Of a stretch of 64,000 bases of DNA, positions 48,083-60,239 are shown in pieces. The position numbers and the translations under genes are program-made. Position 1 is the stretch's first letter. Each line of letters opens with the position of its first letter. This stretch comes from Auriscalpium vulgare (Eukaryota > Basidiomycota > Agaricomycetes > Russulales > Auriscalpiaceae). A model generated the notes under the pieces. The model saw nothing but the letters and a program-made list of their open reading frames with translations, searched no databases and had not been told where the DNA came from. The DNA is taken from the NCBI GenBank assembly GCA_019915015.1, contig JAHBBC010000012.1, forward strand, positions 1,116,001-1,180,000. Reading direction: 5' to 3'.

Positions 48083-50124
48083 ATGGATCCTCCGAGTGAG
48101 TGTTACCGTCTTTTCCGTCGTCTTCCCCACTTACCAGCATTTTATGTAGAAACTTTCCCATACACCGATGAAGAATTGCGTGCAGCTGGTCTTCTAGGCG
48201 AAGGCGAGTTCCTGGGTCATTTCGCGTGTCTGTCCAACGTGACTTCATCTCCCTTGTAGACATTTTCGGGCCTGTCGTGAGCGCACTGCAGATGATGAGG
48301 GAGCACCCCGAACTCCTAGGCGAGTCCCTCGCCTTCTTTTCCCCCTCTGTATCACACTTACCAATGTTCGTTTAGATCTGTCTCTGTTCACACTCCAATG
48401 CATGAAAGCTTCACCCTTCCACATGTCCTCAGTCCCCCCATTCTTTCCTAAAGTCTTCGGCACCTCGGACGCCACCCCTGTTGCTCCCAACGTTCTCTCG
48501 GACGCGGAGAGGGCCTTCTACTATCGTGGCATCTCTGCCAACCCTCCCAAACTCCTCTACCGCTCGAATCGTGTCGAGAGTCCCTTTAAGTTACAAAAAC
48601 TTGGCACATGGACTCGTTGCCCCACCAAGACCGTCCACGGAGTATTTAACACCCCGCTCAACCCTGTCTGGGACACAGTCGCTCCAAAAATCTGCCGGTG
48701 CTTGAAAGATCGGTGCATCCGCTATTCAGCCATCACTGCAGCTCGCTTCCGCACGGACGAGACGAATATTCTTGGTCCTGTCGTAATCTGGATTGCGACT
48801 CACCCGAATACCACCACGGCCGAGAACGCGCAAGACGCTTCTCCACACGTCCTCGCTATTCTCAAGGCCCATGGAGTTAAGGGCGTGGTGGTTGAATGGT
48901 ACGAGGGAGTCGTAGAGAAGCTGTCAAGGAGTCAACCCCTTTTGCCCATGATGAACGACAACAACCCCACCCACTATGTCCGTCGCTTCCTCACTTCTGC
49001 ACTCGGCATGCCTATCGCTACTGAGGAGAGTGAGAACACCCTTGCTGAGGGCAGTGTCGCTTTCTTTTTCCATGAGGTCAAGGACAAGCACGGCGCCGAT
49101 AGCCCCAAGGTTTTCGGTGTGAGCACTCACCACGTGCTCTGTGGCGTAGACCACACCAAGGAGTACGAGTTCTTGGGTCCTGCCACACCTCCCCAGTACG
49201 TCCGACTTGCCGGATCCCGTCGATTCCAGCGTGGCCTTGATGAGATCGAGGACATGGTCCGCGAGCACGGTATCGATGCCGAATTCTTGGTTTCTCAGAT
49301 TGTTGACCTGGAGGCCAAGCCGGAGAAGGAGGAGGCTAGGGAGGTGGCGAGGAGGAAGGCGTTCCTGGCGGCTCAGCGGAAGAAACTGGCCCAAACGAGC
49401 AAGGAACTACGCGTACTCGAGGCCTTCCACAGGGACACCGTATGTCAGGCTGACATATCGTGCCGAAACATCGGCCACGTCGAATGGGCTCCAGAGGTCT
49501 GCGTCGATGTCCAGGGTCACAAATACACCCAGGACATAGGTACGTTTGAGGTTGACGCGGCGAAATTCAAGGCCAACTTCAAGGGCAACGTCGTCGATTT
49601 GGGTGCGTTTTGTTTCTCGGATTTTCATCGTCTAATGGAAACAACCAGCTGACAAGTTCACTCGTGCGAAACTAACCGAGATGTTCAACCCTCAAAGTCG
49701 CGCTAGGACAACGTTCAAGTACCCAGCATCCCGTCAGCTCCGAATCAACGGTTGTGTCACGCGCGAGCTCTTGGCTGTTCCCGATAGTTTCGACCAGAAA
49801 GGCGCGGCCTGCCTCCTGGTCATGAAAGACGGAAATTCGACCGATCTCACCATTGGACGCTACGCCGGCCTGGAGGCCTATCTCTGTGATGCCCGTGGCG
49901 TCGAGTCTGTCGAGCTGGCCATCTACAATCATGATTTGAAGTTCCGCTCGTTCTCTGCCAGGGGCGACTCTGGCTCGCTAATTTTCGATGGCGAGGGTCA
50001 TATGGTCGGCATTCTCCACTCTGGGATGGGCAATCATATCACCTTCGCCACCCCGGCCTGGTGGGCCATCGAGCAATTGAAAGTCAGGTATCCGCATGCC
50101 GACTTCAATCGCACCGCCTTCTAA
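48083..50124 (+). CDS. Trypsin-like (chymotrypsin-fold) protein, no signal peptide
   Basis: Five exons (48083-48095, 48150-48215, 48260-48319, 48376-49602, 49649-50124) sum to 1842 nt, giving 613 aa. No signal peptide or transmembrane segment, so probably cytosolic or nuclear. The C-terminal two thirds look like a serine protease core: His in FGVSTHHVLCG (about residue 297), an Asp in EWAPEVCVDV (about 421), and Ser in ARGDSGSLIFDGEGHMVGIL (about 562). The order His-Asp-Ser and GDSGS match clan PA. A helical, charged insert (PEKEEAREVARRKAFLAAQ) lies between His and Asp. Intron 3 uses a GC donor (48320). I recall similar uncharacterised proteins in agaricomycetes but cannot name a family. It sits between 0.86 kb direct repeats. 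Confidence 0.72.
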
Positions 50125-51820
50125 ACCGGAACACCGTTGTCCGCCATGCCTCTCCCTCTCCTCAACGCTTTATCAATTAGTGGCTGGTTTTGGCCCACTG
50201 TTTGTTTTGTGATCATTGGCGGACTATGAGCTTCGTCTCGTTATGTTGTTCTTCGTACTCATTTGTTCTGTACCCGGTGGTCGCACATGTCATCGGCGGC
50301 ATTAACGGTGCGGCACGCATACGGCTCCTTTCTCTGCACAATATCCCCTCCCGCAGGGCATGTACACGGAACACGACATGTAGAATTATTGAGACAGTTA
50401 TCAGGAACAATGGGAAAAATATGGAAACGCGACTTCGACAGAGTAATGTAGACTCACGTCTACCACGCGCGGTCACGCGTCCGACGAGGCCCATCAGCAT
50501 TGACAGCAAAACCCGCCGAATCATGTCGGCCCGTTCCCGCCGCTGTTAGATTCTCATGCGCTAACAATGCATGTCAATGGACGCTAACGCTGCGCTACCT
50601 CTCGCGCAGCAATGTAATGGCCCGTTAATGCACTATTATATGATATACTGAGAGCCATAGCAGCCTCTCCCCGCAGCCATTCCACACAGCCTCACGGCAC
50701 TCTAATCCACGTATCACTCGAGTCGTACGTGCTGCTCAGCGCTGCGCGGGCTCTCTGCCATACGCTCCGATCTACGGTTCGAGCCGTGCACGCGTCTCTG
50801 CCTGACGCATTGCCGTACGTAAGTATTGTTTGCCCTCGCAGGCCACGTCGACGGAGGCGATAGTCATCGGGCCGCACGCGACACCCCGCTGGTCGAACCA
50901 TTGCTGACGATGGTGGTGCTGTAGGCGTCGAAAGTCGCTATCGTGGGTTGCACGGCGGGCATACAAGCAGACCGCTATGCCATGGGAGCAGCGCGCGAGG
51001 CTGGTGGACGAGCTCCATCAACGCAAGTGCGCAGCCAATCGAGCTGGACATGATGTCGGCGAGGCTGATTGGGCAGAGTGGCGAAGGTCAAGCAACCGGG
51101 TCGCTCAGCGAAGTAGTAGGGTAGGGCGGGAAACTGAGACAGGGACGGTTTGTGAGCCTGTGACAACTCCACTGGAAGAGATTGTGACTTACAGAGAATT
51201 CACGTATTTATTGCCACGCGATCGCTGTGATGCGCAAAGCCGGCTCCACATCCTCTCGCTCGAATTTTCAGCCCGTGCGGACGCCTCCTTGCTCCGCACG
51301 AGCGAGATGCGCGGTCGGAGCACCTTGAGAAGATCACGGGTCGCAGGAAAGAGAGTGCGCGCTTCGCTGCCCGACGAGCGACGCGGGAAGCCCATCCTGG
51401 TAGGAGTGGCGCAAAATGTTCGCGAAGATCGCGTCCATGCCGTCGACGCTCGTGAGGCTCGAATGCGGCAGGGAACGCGCTCCTTGTCGTCGTCGTTGTC
51501 GTAGCGGGGCTCGGGCTCGTCATTGGCCTCCTCGCAACCAAGGAAGAAGTTGGGGATTGAGCGCAAAGAGGATAGGGGGCGTGGCGGTGATATCTGCTGC
51601 CTCGACCCGTCGTAGGGCGGTATACCGCGTTTTCGAGCCGGTGAACGAGCGTAAGGTTCCGCGCCCGCGCGCCCGTCCACCGCGTCCGATCGCAACTCTA
51701 CGAGTCTGCTTCTGGCCCGCACTCGGCTCCTCGTTCTCATGCCGGTGTCCTCCTCGGTGCCGAGGCCGTGCCCGGTGACGGGCGACTAAACGCGTTTGAG
51801 GCACCCGATCTTCAGCTCCT
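50125..51820. other. Intergenic part of the repeat-bracketed segment
   Basis: 1.7 kb with no complete gene. A hydrophobic frame on plus at about 51480-51560 (LLVVVVVVAGLGLVIGLLAT) could be a transmembrane remnant. On minus near 50800-50960, WFDQRGVACGPMTIASVDVA looks like a piece of a secreted protein. Neither extends to a gene. Confidence 0.4.
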
Positions 51821-52675
51821 CTGTCTACAAACGGGTCAAGCCGCATATACACTCACCATTGAAGATGTCCCCTGCAAGCGGGCTGGCAAAAACGCTGGTG
51901 GCCGCGGACGCAGCGATGAGGAGTAGGTTGAGAGAAAGCATAGCGATAAGCTGCAGAGACGCTGAGACTGCTGCTGTCCTGGCTGAAAGTTGGAACACTG
52001 CTTTTATACCTGCGCGCGGTGCGCTGGCATCTCACACATAACGCCGGAGACAGCAGTATTGCCCGACTAGTTGAGTGTCGCCGACGCAGAGCATCCAGAA
52101 CGAGAGCTTTTGCATACCGTGGACTGGACATGTGATGAGGACGCTGGCTGCATCCACCGTGTTTTCTCCAGAGTCCAGGCTTCAGCAAGGCCGCGCATAA
52201 ACCGCGATTGGGCAGGAGTGCCAGCCAAGCCAACATGGTCTGATGGAGAAGCCTGCACAAGTTATGCTGTTGACTGAGGCGTCTAGATCTGTCCACGGAT
52301 GCCGTCGTTGTTTCCGAGGTCGGACGAGATACAGCGAGTTTCGAATAAGTTGCGAAGGATTGGCGAGCACCGTCACCAGATGGTCTAGTCGGGGACGGTA
52401 CACTGCTCAACCAAGTGCAAGCGAACGAGAGGGTGCCGGTGAAAGGGAGGTCCTGGGAGGAAGACGCATAGACGCGCGCTGGAGGTTTTTCCGCCTCCGA
52501 CTCGGACTCGCTGTGCACCCATATCGAAGATGATACTCGTGGCAATACAATAAGTAGATAAACAGTACAATACCAGTGTTCAGCAACGTCCTCGTACGAA
52601 GTCAGCGCTGATGGCACGCCGAATCCGGCACAATGAGCGCCTATATGAACGCGCAACGCCTCCGACGGTCTGCCG
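51821..52675. repeat. Long direct repeat, right copy
   Basis: About 855 bp, partner of 46953-47814. It abuts the acyltransferase gene: its last bases gacggtctgccg are followed at once by the acyltransferase 5' leader. Confidence 0.93.
51853..51939 (-). pseudogene. Orphan signal-peptide exon of the CBM1-only gene
   Basis: In the right repeat the start codon and signal peptide ([10 protein letters not shown], then ATSVFASPLAGDI) and the donor gtgagt are preserved with promoter. The repeat ends within intron 1, so there is no exon 2 or CBM1. It may still be transcribed but cannot encode the mature protein. Confidence 0.8.
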
Positions 52676-52702
52676 CCACACCCTTTCTTTCCCCCATCAC
52701 CC

Positions 52703-54256
52703 ATGCCTCGACATCTCCACACCCTCAAGATCGCAGAGCGACCTCCCCGGACATGGGGCCAGACCCTCCAGGCCGTCGCATTCGGCGTCGCCTTCAACTT
52801 TGGCTGCATCATGCTCAATGTATCCCAGTTCGCCATCCTGCTGCCGCTGCGTCTCCTGCCGTGGCCCTGGGCCCGGTCGTGGCACAACACCGGCGTGCGC
52901 CTCAGCAAAGGCGCATTCGGGACGCTGCTCAGTGAGTTCGGCAGCCCTGTGTACCTAGATATCTGTGCCGATGGAATGGCTCATGTGCCACAGTCCTCAT
53001 GTGCCAGTGGTTTGCCCCAACGCGCCTCGTCGTCACCTTTGAACAGGAAGGACCCGGCGCACTGACAGAAGAACAAATAAAGGATGTCGTCCAGCACGAT
53101 GACAGCGGTCGTGTCCAGTTGAACCTGCCGCAGAAGGCAGTCATCATCGCAAACCATCAGGTGCGCATGACCACCGTCACAAATATCTCCGCCCCTTACC
53201 CCGCGCCAACCGCCCACAGATGTACGCAGATTGGTGGTACGCGTGGTGCCTGTGTTACTTCATGGGGACACATCGCGACATCTTCATCGTGCTCAAGAAG
53301 TCGCTCAAGTGGCTCCCCGTTATCGGCTGGGTGCGCATGTTTCCCATTCCAACCCATGTTAGCGCCCGCTGACACGCCGCCAACGCCCCGCCACCGCAGG
53401 GCATGCAATTTTTCGACTTTATCTTCCTCGCCCGATCATGGGCGGCCGATCGCCTTTACCTCGTTGAGAAGCTCGCATCCCTCGGACGCCATGCCGAGGA
53501 GCGGGACACGCCGTTTACATTCGTCCTCTACCCAGAGGGCACGCTCTACAGCGCGGACACCCGCCCCATCAGCAAGAAGTATGCCGACAAGATTGGCATT
53601 GTTAGTCGCTTCTTGCACTTCGTCGTTACGTGCATTGTCTCCTGCTGAACCTTCCTCGTAGCCGGACCTGAATTACGTTCTCCTGCCGCGGTCCACGGGG
53701 CTGCTATACAGCCTCCGCGCCCTTGCGCCGCGTATACCCAACCTCCAACTCATAGACATAACCGTTGCATACCCAGGTACGTCCCCCAACGCACGACGGA
53801 TGCTACCAATCTCACATGCGCGCCGCAGGAATTGAGCCGTTTGGCTACGGCCAATCCTACTACACACTGCGCTCCATCTTCGTCGACCGCGTGCCCCCGC
53901 CGGCCGTGCACATGCACATCCGGATCTTCGATGTCGCCCACGGCGTGCCCATCGGCGACGTCTCGCAGACGAACCCTGCCGCGCTGCCGAGCGGGAGCTC
54001 GGACGCTGCGCAGCAGCCGCTCGAGGTCGAGGTGCCCGAGGCGGAGCGCGAGACGTTCGACTTGTGGCTACGCGAGCGCTGGCACGAGAAGGACGCGTTC
54101 CTCGCGCACTACCTCGAGGCGCACACCTTCTCGCCGTCGCTGGAGAAGTCCCCGCCGACAGTTATTCCCCTCGAGCTGAAACACTATAGAGAGGTGCTCG
54201 ACGCGTTCGCGTTCTTCGTGCCGGCGGTTCTTGGGTACTTCGGTTCGAAGCTATAA
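52703..54256 (+). CDS. Lysophospholipid/1-acylglycerol-3-phosphate acyltransferase
   Basis: ER membrane enzyme transferring acyl chains to lysophospholipids. Six exons (52703-52931, 52994-53160, 53220-53330, 53400-53600, 53662-53776, 53829-54256) sum to 1251 nt, giving 416 aa. N-terminal hydrophobic segment (TLQAVAFGVAFNFGCIML). Motif I is IIANHQMYADWWYAW, the NHX4D of LCLAT/Cst26-type enzymes where Gln follows His. Next is LKKSLKWLPVIGWGMQFFDF, then motif III FVLYPEGTLYS. A C-terminal hydrophobic stretch (VLDAFAFFVPAVLGYF) may be a second membrane anchor. Substrate preference (phosphatidylinositol remodelling or lysophosphatidate) cannot be read from sequence. The 5' leader begins at the end of the right direct repeat. 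Confidence 0.9.
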
Positions 54257-54497
54257 TTGCCATGCTTGCCATTGCGTGGCGCGTGTGGTTTGGACGCACA
54301 TATCTATACTGTGTATCTCCTTGGACTGTTGTATATGTGTTTTGCTTGTGTTCTGCATGTCATTTGGATTTCTGGAATCTACTAGTAATGCAATATTATG
54401 TGTCGCAATAGCACGGGGGTGCGATGACGGTTTTGAGTGGAGATGCCGGCGGTGGGGTGGAGGTGAAGGGTATGGCGAAGAGACCGTGTGCGACGCT

Positions 54498-54876
54498 CTA
54501 TTGGCCGCGCTGCTCCTGGATCTTGTTCACGATGAACAGGCTCGTGTCAAGGAACCGCTCCACGCAGTTCGCGAGGCAGCCCTCCTCGCCCCGCGAGAAG
54601 CGCGTCGACGGTGTGCTCGTGATGCACCTAGCACAGGCGCATACTGGTCAGCAAAAAGCATACATTGAATGGTTGGCAACGCACTTGTCCCAGCACATGC
54701 TCGTGAGGTTGTGGATCGACTGCTGCACCCGCGCCTGCGCCTGCTCCCGGTCCAAGAAGGTCTGCAGCTCCTTCTGTAGGTCGAGTCAACCGTGCGACGT
54801 GCGTGTCAGTGCGCGACAACATAGGGTGTCGCCGGCCGTTACGCACCTGTGTCGTTTCGTCGAATTGGCTGGACAT
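54498..54876 (-). CDS. TIM8: Mitochondrial intermembrane-space chaperone Tim8
   Basis: Small Tim protein that escorts hydrophobic precursors with Tim13 to the TIM22 complex. Three exons give 82 aa. The start MSSQFDETTQ is followed by an intron, KELQTFLDREQAQARVQQSI, and twin CX3C motifs: CWDKC (37-41) and CLANC (57-61), 15 residues apart. The end is ERFLDTSLFIVNKIQEQRGQ. The first CX3C is formed across the second intron (GAC AA|gtgcg ... ctag|G TGC). Convergent with the acyltransferase gene and 217 bp from the RIC1 stop, on the same strand. Confidence 0.95.
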
Positions 54877-55093
54877 GGCTGGTGGTGGAGGCGAGAGCGC
54901 GGACTGCTACTACTAGCTGGGATGTGGGAGACGTGGCCGACGGAGCAAGCGCGAAGGACGCGTCTAGGAAGCCGGCGGCTCGGCACACCATTTACGTCAC
55001 CGCGCCAGCCGGAGTGTTTACAGTAGTCTAGTGGCATGCGTTGGGTATACGACGGATCCATACAACAATATATAAGTAACAGAACATCCCTCC

Positions 55094-58000
55094 CTACGAC
55101 GCAGGAACGTCCACCATGAATGGCTGCGCTAGCGCCTCCTTCAGTGCAGTGCCGCTGCTATCCATCGAGTGCAAAAAGCGGAGCAGCTCGCGGCAGAGCT
55201 GCCAGTCCGACGCCTCGACGGCCGCCTTGAGCAGTCGAAGTGTGTCGTCGTTGCCTTCAAGCTGCTCGAGGCTGTGAAGCACAAGCAGGTATGACCCCGC
55301 TGTTCGTAACCGTTGGGAAGACAGACATGTCTGCAAGATGACATGAAGAGCTGACCGAGGTGAGGTTGTGGATAGTACGCACCTCAAACAACGCCTTCGG
55401 ATTCCCGACGATGTCGAACAAGCGACGCCAATGCGTCATCTCCGTCTTTCGTGCGCACCCAACGACAACATCCAACGCGACGTCGTAGTGGTCCAAGAAT
55501 TCGATGACGGAAGGCAGCACGCCTACGTCTGCTGCTTGCGTCTCCTCATCCCCAGTAGCTTCGGACTCCACAACAGTGTGCAGCAGGATCTCCAGCGCAT
55601 GCGCAAAAAAGACGAGGTGTCGATAATGGTCTGCGAACGAAACCGCTTCGCGCACTTGGCCAAGCGCGAGGTGGAAGAGGAGGATGTGGTGCAGGAATAG
55701 GTGGGACTGTTGGAAGGTTGTTGATCAGCGACAAAGACGAGCGAAAGACGGGCTTACGCTGGTGGCGTGGCGGAATGCGACGAACGGTAGATTCGTCCGT
55801 GTAGCTATTTCGTGCTCAGCGCCGATGATAATGCCCTTGTCCATCAAAACCGCTATCGAACATAATCAGTAAGTACTTGTGCTGCTTTTTCGTGCATACT
55901 CACATAATGGGTAGAAGTCGAGCGGAATATTCACGCTTTCCTTGACATCCTCGCGCACGGCGGCAGAGTCCTCTGGCGGGGGCGCCTCGATCGCCAGGGC
56001 ATTCAGCCAAACGCGCATGCCTTGTCCGTCGAAGCCCCACAGCGAATTTTCCAGACTTCCGATGCCGTGCAGATGGATCCAGCAGAACTCAATGCGGTTG
56101 GCGAGTATTTGCATGTCATAGCGAACCTCCTGGTCACCAGACTGAGCGAAACACCATCAACACATAAATCTTCGAAGATATCTGGATATACTCACTCTTC
56201 GTGGCTTGAGGAGCACTAGCTGACCGCCGACCATCATGAGTACCGTCGCTACCGCCAAGTCATCTGCCGGATCTCCGAGCTCTGAGCAGGGGGGTCAGTC
56301 TGGGCACCAATCCGAACAGGCTTTGCAACACGTACGTTTCTGAGCAGACGGTATCATCCAACTGAGTGCGCGGACGGAATTGGGATTGGCTAGCACACCC
56401 TCGAAGGAAATGCTGCCACATAAATGGAGCTTGATAGTGTCTTCGGTGGGCACGATCAGGTAGTGGTGCAGGGTGTTATCAAGGGTGTAAACAAGCAAAG
56501 AGTTCTCAACGAGCGACATGATAACCACTGGCGCAGATAAAAGTTCTCGATGGAGCACATTCTTGTTGCTGAGCTCGAGGTCGCGCGAATACAACCGGAT
56601 CTGTGGGATGCGCAACTCTGGTCAGACCTGCGTATGCGGCTCGGCAACGTCACTGACCTGCCATGACCGGGCTACCTCCACTGCGGCGATGAGGACGTGG
56701 TGAAACCACAAGATCCCACCTTTGACAACGAACGCCTGCTCCTGCAATTCGTCGGCAAACTGCTTCCACCTCCCCGACGTCGAGCTATAGTGACATATGC
56801 CACGACGGCCGGCGATTGCGATCAGGCGGCCATCGGCACTGATGGACGAGAAGCGCACAGGCCAATTCGCTGCTAGATACCGTTGGGGTATCTTCCACGC
56901 CGTCAAGCAACTGGATGAGTTAGAAGGAGAGATTGACAGACCTTGACATGTTGCCATACGTCGGATTCAGGATTGATGACGCTCATGTCGGGTTGATCAG
57001 TGCCGCGGTAAACTAGGACACGGTCGTCCATTTGCAGGAAGGCATATTGCGCATTGTCCTGAACAACCCAACGTGAGCGGAAAGCCACACCAAGGAAGCC
57101 AATACATACAGGTATATGCTGTCCGGTTGCTGCACTTTTAGCGAATGGAATCGTGAAGAGCTGTCCATCAGGGTCTGCGTGACAGAGAAATGAGCGGGAT
57201 CTGCCACACGAAACGAGTCGACTCACAGTTTGGACTTGACCGTGCCAGCACGACCAGTTCCAGATTGCCTGATACCCAGAACTGTCACCAAGATTAGCAC
57301 CCACATAACTAAGACTGACATTAGCCGAAATCACCAAATCACGTATGCCATTCATGAACATGTCTTGAAACCTGCGTGTCGACTTCATTCAACGCCGTTT
57401 TCCTGGTGATGCAAAGGCCCTTACCGGTTCTCATCGACTTGATCTTCCGTTCCAAAGCCCCACGCAAGGCATCGACCAGCGACGCTCCACACTGCCCAGC
57501 CGTGCTCCCACCCTACGGCCAAAACGTAGCCATCAGAGCTCCACTCCATGGTCCGCACCGGGCCCTTCTCATTCGTGCCGAAGGAATGTGGAATCCGCAA
57601 GACGTGGGGCGTAGGTGAGACGCCGAGCTCGGCTGGGAAGTTCGTATATTCCACGTCACCACTGGCAAAAACAGTTCGTCAGCCATGCACTTGTGAACAT
57701 GTTGTAAAACATAGGATACATACCTTTGAGTGCCGACAGCTATGAGCGAAAATTTGGCGTTCACGGCAACCTGGACGGCTCGTCTCGGTAGCTCGTATCC
57801 ATTCGCGCCTTCCTCGTGAGGCTCGACTCGGCGTCGTTTCTGGACCCACTTGGGCACTTCCACGTCGTGTACACAAGTTCCCTGCCACTGTGAGCCAGTC
57901 GGGGAATGTACACTCTCGATGGACTTGCGCCCTGTCCCGTTCATCTGAGAGACATGTCATTGACTACACAAGATCCATTATGGACCACCAAGACGAACCT

Positions 58001-59015
58001 GCGGGTGATCCATTTCGGTATTGGATGCGTTCATTTCCGAATATGCGCTGTCGTGCAGCTGGACGAAGTATGCCCTGCCGTCCGACGTGATCCACGACTC
58101 AACGTTAATCCCGCGGTACCATGTAATGTCAACGACCATGACTTGGAGATGAGAGTGTCAGACCAAGATGCTGTCAGGCAGGGCGTGTTCTGCTCACCAT
58201 CGGGGTCTACAAGCCAAGGGAAGTCCAGCTCGTTGAGCACCCAGTTATCATACCCCGAATCCTTGCTTTCTTTCTGTGCATTGCGTTCCGATTCCTCCGT
58301 GGCAGGCCATGGAATCCGCTGTATTGAAGGGGGGCTTTTCGTGGAGAACAAGATGTAGTGCCTCCGAGGGGACACGCTGCACCTCAGGTAGTAAGTACAT
58401 GTTAAACCGGAGTGCCGCACGCAACGCACCTGAGCAGCGTCCCTTCTACGCGTATCACGCCCTCAAAGTTGAGTGAGATAGCTTGTGAAGGCACTGCCTC
58501 GCCGGGGCCGGAGAGGAAGTTACGCTGACTGCTCGACCCAAGTGGTGGGGTGCTGTACGGCGTCTCATCGGGTCTGTACTGTACAGAGACCAGCACTAGG
58601 TATGACATCGTTGTCTGACAGGGGAATGAATTCATAACGAGTGCAAGAATGTTTCGAGCAGGCAACGCACCTGTATAACGATCCTTGTCCCGTCCGGAGA
58701 CCAGTGTACTGCTTCGTTCTCTCCATGCTCCAACAGACTTGTGGGCGTCCTTGACAAATAGGCCAAGATAGCGAAGGGCTATTCATGCAGCATGTTGCGC
58801 AGGGAAAGGACACGTCAGCGGGCGCGTTCACATAGCGTTGCGAGCAATGAGCCGGAACGCACCCGAACGCGCCAGACCGCGATGCCATCCTTCGTGAGCG
58901 TGCAGAATAGCGACTTGCGCGCGCTCGGGCCCAGAGAAATGACGGGCTGTGCTGTCGCGTTTGGGAGATCGGGGACCGTGCTCAGTTGGCGAGCGACGGA
59001 CGTGGGGAAGTACAT
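55094..59015 (-). CDS. RIC1: Ric1, Golgi Rab-GEF subunit
   Basis: With Rgp1 forms the exchange factor for Ypt6/Rab6 in retrograde traffic to the Golgi. Starts MYFPTSVARQLSTVPDLPNA, matching the family N-terminus, then SLFCTLTKDGIAVWRVR. WD40-like repeats run through the first half (NEAVHWSPDGTRIVIQ, VRTMEWSSDGYVLAVGWEHG, FSSISADGRLIAIAGRRG). The RIC1 C-terminal domain includes FADHYRHLVFFAHALEILLH, VIEFLDHYDVALDVVVGCAR, MTHWRRLFDIVGNPKALFE and AGSYLLVLHSLEQLEGNDD. It ends with TAG at 55094. About 15-20 short introns; I did not fix them all. No break seen. Confidence 0.9.
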
Positions 59016-59402
59016 GACGCCAGCTGGTAAGCACAGCGGTCGAGCCCTTCAAGCTTCACGTCTATGGGATCAAAGGGAGAGGGCGGAAGCAACGTCCAGC
59101 ATCGCGTGGGTCTTCAACGGATCCGGACTCTCGTTGGGCGAGATGATCGAGAAGGCAAGTGCATGCACGCGAAGCTACACCGCAGACAGAACGCAATGCA
59201 TACAATTGGTAGAGCCGGAGCCGGGTCACTACATAGAGGCATGGGAGAGTTCATTCGAAAGGGTTCCCGGACGTGTGCAAAAATATGATACTACTGATAC
59301 AGGACTAATGACAGACCGTAAGGACAGCAAAACGTAGGCGTAGGCAATGTGAGCGGGGAGTATGGAGCGGAGACTGCTAATTTCCGGATGTACGAGACGA
59401 AG
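59016..59402. other. RIC1 promoter / PRELI 3' flank
   Basis: 387 bp between two minus-strand genes; no gene supported. Confidence 0.45.
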
Positions 59403-60239
59403 TTATGCCGGGCCTGGACTCCAGGAGTCCTGTCTCGAAATCCGAAGGTCGTCTTCCGATGCCGAGGCGTCCACATCGTTCCCATGCCGGTCGGCGGCAG
59501 GTGATGCGGCCGTGTACCGGCTGGCACTTGTCGGGCTCAGGTAGGACGCGGTCATTGTCATGGGTTGCATCCGAGCCTGACGAATGAGGTTGAGGATAAG
59601 TGACACGCCCTCACGGGACTATAGAGTGGATGTATTAGAGCCAAGGCGCGAACAGCGTGAGGCAGGCCCACTTACCCGCTGGACGTTGCGCTTAAACCTG
59701 GCCAAGCCGTGGTTCTCGATTTGTTTTGTGAGACCCCAGCCGAAGCCTGAGACGATGCTCGCTTCAGTCGTCTGCAGTGTTTGACTGACGGAAGGGTGAG
59801 TGGGAATCCGGTGTACGGTGCCGCATGAGAAACACTCACCCCTCGTCCGTCTGCCTGAAGACCTGGAATTCCTGCACCTGCATAACCTTGACGTGGTCCA
59901 GGTTTCGCGTCCGGCACCGAACCACCTTCCCTTCTGGATCGACTTCGCTCTCCTCAATCACCCAGCTCTCCGCGCGCGACATGATCCCCTGAGGGAACCA
60001 TCTTGGTAATGCCCCGCGCTTGAGGATAAGACGCGTGGTCAAGAGCGAGCCCGAGGGAGAGAACTCGCGCGAGATGACGTCGCATGAGAGGATGTGAGAG
60101 GCATAGGCGTTGGGATAGCGCAGAAAGAACGCCAAAGAAACAATGGACCAGGGATCGCTGCGTCGCCGTGAGCACGTCTCTGTGGCTTCTGACACGGGTG
60201 TACTCACTCGTACAAGAAGGACTGCGAGAAAAACCTCAT
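59403..60239 (-). CDS. PRELI/MSF1-domain protein (Ups family)
   Basis: Intermembrane-space lipid-transfer protein moving phosphatidic acid or phosphatidylserine between mitochondrial membranes. It starts MRFFSQSFLYD-DPWSIVSLA across the first intron. It continues FLRYPNAYASHILSCDVISR, LLTTRLILKRGALPRWFP, MSRAESWVIEESEVDPEG, NLDHVKVMQVQEFQVF, then ASIVSGFGWGLTKQIENHGL and SREGVSLILNLIRQARMQP. The length and DPWSIVSLAFFLRYPN block match Ups1-like proteins. Three introns; the 3' end (DSWSPGPA) stops at TAA 59403-59405. Partner would be Mdm35. Confidence 0.91.

Noticed and set aside
47815..51820. Classical DNA transposon between the direct repeats
   Set aside because: No terminal inverted repeats, short target duplication or transposase; the flanking duplication is far too long for a standard target site.
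51853..52908. 351 aa minus-strand ORF in the right direct repeat (238 aa in the left)
   Set aside because: Runs through the promoter and antisense of the acyltransferase in a frame different from the signal-peptide frame; kept open only because the repeats are alike.
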